From an uncultured Lentisphaeria bacterium (GTDB lineage: Bacteria > Verrucomicrobiota > Lentisphaeria > Victivallales > UBA1829): 51,884 bases of DNA. The position numbers were made by a program, and so were the translations under genes. The stretch spans positions 1-51,884 of the forward strand of contig CASDPB010000128.1 in assembly GCA_949282305.1 (NCBI GenBank). The letters run 5' to 3'. Position 1 is the first letter of the stretch; every line of letters starts with the position of its first letter. Below are positions 51,530 through 51,884 of this stretch, in pieces. Below the pieces are notes generated by a model. The model was not told where the DNA came from, ran no database searches, and saw nothing but the letters and a program-made list of their open reading frames with translations.

Positions 51530-51884
51530 ATGTTTCAGAACAAGATGATGAAACTTCGTGAATCCGTCGGGAGATCCTTCTCCGTGGTTCTGACCGGGGA
51601 CGTCTGCCCGAAGTTTCCTGAAGCGCAGGAACAGGCGATCCATCACAGTGAAACGCTTGTCGCGGGAGTCCGGCAGTTCATTGCTTCCGCCGACCTGAAG
51701 ATCATGCAGTGGGAGACGACCCTGACGGCTGCGGATACGCCGATCGACAAGAGCGGCCCCAACCTGAAATGTCCGCCGGAGTGCCTGAACCTCGGCAAAG
51801 CGCTTGACATTGATGTGATGCTGCTCGCCAACAACCATGTCGGCGATTTCGGTCCCGACGTCGTGAATGAGACCATTTCCCACA
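51530..51884 (+). CDS. CapA-family protein, N-terminal part (continues beyond window)
   Basis: 118 codons are visible before the right edge. The protein has the CapA/PGA_cap start: FSVVLTGDVCPKFP, LKIMQWETTLTAADTPIDKSG (read in order), then CLNLGKALDIDVMLLANNHVGDFG. These are the metallophosphatase-like motifs GD, NxE-like and NNHxxD of the family, which is named for poly-gamma-glutamate capsule export but has many uncharacterised cytoplasmic members. No signal peptide is evident. The ATG at 51530 has AGAGGAATG upstream. Function remains open. Confidence 0.85.
   Translation, partial: MFQNKMMKLRESVGRSFSVVLTGDVCPKFPEAQEQAIHHSETLVAGVRQFIASADLKIMQWETTLTAADTPIDKSGPNLKCPPECLNLGKALDIDVMLLANNHVGDFGPDVVNETISH

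Noticed and set aside
50468-51883. 471-codon leftward frame across the CDF and CapA genes
   Set aside because: It reads through the promoter palindrome and opposes two well-recognised genes.

Overview
The window looks like chromosomal DNA of a Gram-negative member of the Lentisphaerota (Victivallis-like). This is an inference from family content, not from a marker gene. The signs are pseudopilins with the [14 protein letters not shown] leader, a giant surface protein opening with LEDRVLFEAAG, GH38, GH42 and GH29 glycosidases, many LacI/GntR/AraC regulators, lipoprotein signals and TolC-family outer-membrane proteins. I see no rRNA, tRNA or CRISPR array.

Layout. (1) 1-140: one end of an IS481-type insertion sequence that runs off the left edge. 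(2) 378-3055: an HlyD / DUF2955 membrane protein / MarR efflux operon, with a TTGC-N4-GCAA operator doublet and a promoter upstream. (3) 3147-4828 (-): a META-domain lipoprotein and a DUF4105 protein. (4) 5119-9165 (-): a GH38 alpha-mannosidase followed by its LacI regulator, behind a promoter with a textbook LacI-type operator. (5) 9520-11039: a class D beta-lactamase lipoprotein and a cytidylate-kinase-like protein. (6) 11201-11758 (-): an exported protein of unknown function. (7) 12131-23972: a three-gene operon with a TolC-family lipoprotein, a 2626-residue DUF4347/beta-helix/Pmp-repeat surface protein, and a second TolC-family lipoprotein fused to Sel1 repeats, closed by a strong terminator.

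(8) 24180-41148: a divergently organised sugar-catabolic locus. Leftward from a consensus promoter run a GntR regulator, a GH42 enzyme, a pseudopilin, a secreted GH42-like protein and a 688-residue unknown protein. Rightward run an FGGY sugar kinase, a radical-SAM activase, a glycyl radical enzyme with an unusual glycyl loop (RIHGTF), a second GntR regulator with a LacI-like sensor, and a class I phosphomannose-isomerase-like enzyme, followed by a convergent AraC gene. (9) 41165-42551: a GH29 alpha-L-fucosidase divergent from the AraC gene, with direct repeats at its -35 box. (10) 42744-47711: a yhiI-rbbA-yhhJ type ABC export operon behind a perfect extended sigma-70 promoter. (11) 47781-49444 (-): a PmtA-like methyltransferase and a second pseudopilin, which ends in a very long hairpin. 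(12) 49632-51884: a 22-bp inverted-repeat pair, a CDF metal transporter, and the start of a CapA-family gene with a 20-bp perfect palindrome in its promoter.

Two parts seem most likely to be undescribed biology. One is the TolC / giant surface protein / TolC-Sel1 operon, which reads as a dedicated cargo with two outer-membrane ducts. The other is the glycyl-radical sugar pathway, in which a divergent glycyl radical enzyme of unknown substrate is sandwiched between a sugar kinase and a hexose-phosphate isomerase homologue and shares a divergent promoter region with extracellular and cytoplasmic glycosidases.
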